DNA of 7,315 nucleotides from Chitinophagaceae bacterium (GTDB lineage Bacteria; Bacteroidota; Bacteroidia; Chitinophagales; Chitinophagaceae), in assembly GCA_019747455.1 (NCBI GenBank), contig JAIEQT010000257.1, positions 1 to 7,315 on the forward strand, given 5' to 3'. A model generated the notes under the pieces. It searched no databases, was not told the DNA's origin, and was given only the letters and a program-made list of their open reading frames with translations. The translations under genes were made by a program, and so were the position numbers. Shown in pieces: positions 6,018 to 7,315 of this stretch. Numbering within the stretch: position 1 is the first letter of the stretch; the number at the start of each line of letters is the position of its first letter.

Positions 6018-7315
6018 TTACAAAAGTAGTCCTTGTAGAAATAAATACGCGAAGCTGAAATAAATAATCAACCCTGTTACATCAACTAATGTAGCTACAA
6101 ACGGGGCTGAAGATACGGCTGGGTCGGCACCTAGTTTCTTTAGGAATATGGGTAGCATAGATCCACTCAAGGTGCCCCATAATACAACGCCGATAAGTGA
6201 AAAGCCAACGGTGGAGCCTATCATCATCCAATGAGGGCCATATATATTAGGGATGATCGAATGCCATACCGCCACGCGTATGAAGCCGATTATACCTAGC
6301 ACAGATCCCAAGAGTAAACCACTCAATATCTCTCTTCGTAATACACGCCACCAATCACTGATAGTAATTTCGCCTACTGCCATTGCCTGAATAATTAAAG
6401 TAGATGCCTGAGATCCGCTATTACCACCGCTCGAGATAATGAGCGGTACGAATAGAGCCAATACTACAGCTTTGGCAATCTCATCTTCAAAATATCCCAT
6501 TGCTGTTGCGGTAAGCATTTCACCGATGAATAATACTACCAGCCAACCAATTCTTTTTCTGAATAATTTGAATAAGGGAATATCTAAATAAGGTTCATTC
6601 AAAGCCTCGGTACCCCCCATCTTTTGCATGTCTTCACTAAATTCTTCATTGGCCACCCATAACATATCATCGATGGTTACGATACCAAGTAGAATATTAT
6701 TTTCATCTACAACGGGTAAAGCAACCCGGTTATTCATTTTAAAAATTTGAGCGGCATTCTCCTGATCGTCTGTTACATGGAGGGAAACAACACGACCATC
6801 AATAATTTCATCAATTCGTTTATCGGGGGCAGCTAGAATAATATCTCTGATCCTAACATCATCGATCAGTTCTCCGTTTTCAGCGATAACATAAATAACA
6901 TCTACGGTTTCGCTGTTTCTACCAAATTTTCGAATCGTTTCTAATACTTCAGACGCCGTATTGTAAGGATATACATATACATAGTCGGGCGTCATCAAGC
7001 GTCCGATACTATCTTCCGGATATCCTAATAAAGCCAATGTGATTTTTCTTTCCTCAGGATCAAGTAACTTAATAAGATCACGTAAGGCCGCTTTGGGCAA
7101 TTCCTCAAAAAAATCGGTTCGGTCATCCGCAGGTAATTCATTTAGTAATTCTGCTGTTTTAGCCGATGGTAATTCTTTGACGATGTCTTTTTGTTGGGCA
7201 ATATCCAAAATCTTAAAAACACTGGCAGCCCTGTGAATAGCCATATTAGCAATGATCTGAGCTTCATATTCCGGAAACTCATTTATTAAATCAGCTACAT
7301 CACTAATATTCTGGT
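6018..7315 (-). CDS. mgtE: Magnesium transporter/channel MgtE (N-terminus beyond window edge)
   Basis: Role: homodimeric inner-membrane Mg2+ channel gated by cytoplasmic Mg2+. Seen: 431 codons to TAA 6018-6020. The frame stays open past the ATG at 7242-7244 to the right edge, and the extra 23 residues (including SDVADLINEFPEYEA) fit the MgtE N domain, so that ATG is internal and the start lies off-window. Order in the visible fragment: helical N domain (about 1-100, repeated LLNELP/FFEELP turns), CBS1 (about 105-170, begins LMTPDYVYV), CBS2 (about 172-218, ALPVVDENNILLGIVTIDD), connecting plug helix, and a membrane domain of about five helices from 252 on. Signature residues: PLIISSGGNSGSQAS in TM2, and GADPAVSSAPFVATLVD then VTG in the last helix. 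The Asp at 6081-6083 corresponds to the pore Asp (Asp432) of the Thermus MgtE. Family length is about 450, so only roughly 20 residues are missing. It appears intact and converges on prfB with 44 bp between stops. Any Mg2+-sensing leader would be off-window. Confidence 0.95.
   Translation of the reverse strand, partial: QNISDVADLINEFPEYEAQIIANMAIHRAASVFKILDIAQQKDIVKELPSAKTAELLNELPADDRTDFFEELPKAALRDLIKLLDPEERKITLALLGYPEDSIGRLMTPDYVYVYPYNTASEVLETIRKFGRNSETVDVIYVIAENGELIDDVRIRDIILAAPDKRIDEIIDGRVVSLHVTDDQENAAQIFKMNNRVALPVVDENNILLGIVTIDDMLWVANEEFSEDMQKMGGTEALNEPYLDIPLFKLFRKRIGWLVVLFIGEMLTATAMGYFEDEIAKAVVLALFVPLIISSGGNSGSQASTLIIQAMAVGEITISDWWRVLRREILSGLLLGSVLGIIGFIRVAVWHSIIPNIYGPHWMMIGSTVGFSLIGVVLWGTLSGSMLPIFLKKLGADPAVSSAPFVATLVDVTGLIIYFSFAYLFLQGLLL

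Noticed and set aside
7039..7236. 65-codon plus-strand ORF over mgtE
   Set aside because: Antisense shadow of the MgtE N domain, Ser/Lys-rich low-information translation with no supporting start context.
7242..7244. ATG at 7242-7244 as the mgtE start
   Set aside because: The frame stays open to the window edge with sequence typical of the MgtE N domain, and the family length needs about 40 more residues than this start gives.

Overview
The window looks like ordinary chromosome of a Bacteroidota bacterium, most likely of the Chitinophagaceae or a close relative. The support is an A+T-rich sequence, a giant NHL/Ig-like protein ending in a Por-type (type IX secretion, T9SS) sorting domain, signal peptides ending in A-Q, and start codons without a Shine-Dalgarno sequence. 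The genus assignment is inference; I see no marker that fixes it.

Layout, left to right. (1) 1-4299 (+): the 3' part of a very large secreted protein, cut by the left edge. It has three six-bladed NHL propeller blocks (the first incomplete) spaced 458-460 residues apart, separated by Ig-like domains and followed by a C-terminal T9SS sorting domain. (2) 4305-4819 (-): a small exported protein gene in two reading frames. The annotatable ORF (4469-4819) stops early, and the rest of the protein continues in another frame to a stop at 4305, only 5 bp from the stop of the giant gene. (3) 4881-5973 (+): prfB, peptide chain release factor 2, with a complete programmed +1 frameshift site (AGGAGG, 3-nt spacer, CTT TGA C) after codon 20. 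Read continuously it is 363 aa; the ORF without the frameshift lacks the first 50 residues. (4) 5967-5998: a short G-rich heptamer array overlapping the prfB stop codon and filling part of the 44-bp gap to the next gene. (5) 6018-7315 (-): mgtE, a CBS-domain Mg2+ channel/transporter, whose 5' end lies beyond the right edge.

The four genes alternate in direction (convergent, divergent, convergent), so no two form an operon and no shared pathway is implied. No RNA genes, CRISPR arrays, insertion sequences or phage genes are seen, and no stretch over 300 bp is without a gene. The points most worth a second look are the apparent insertion of each NHL propeller inside an Ig-like domain, the SD-dependent prfB recoding site in a lineage that does not use SD for initiation, the frameshifted small gene, and the G-quadruplex-like heptamer array.
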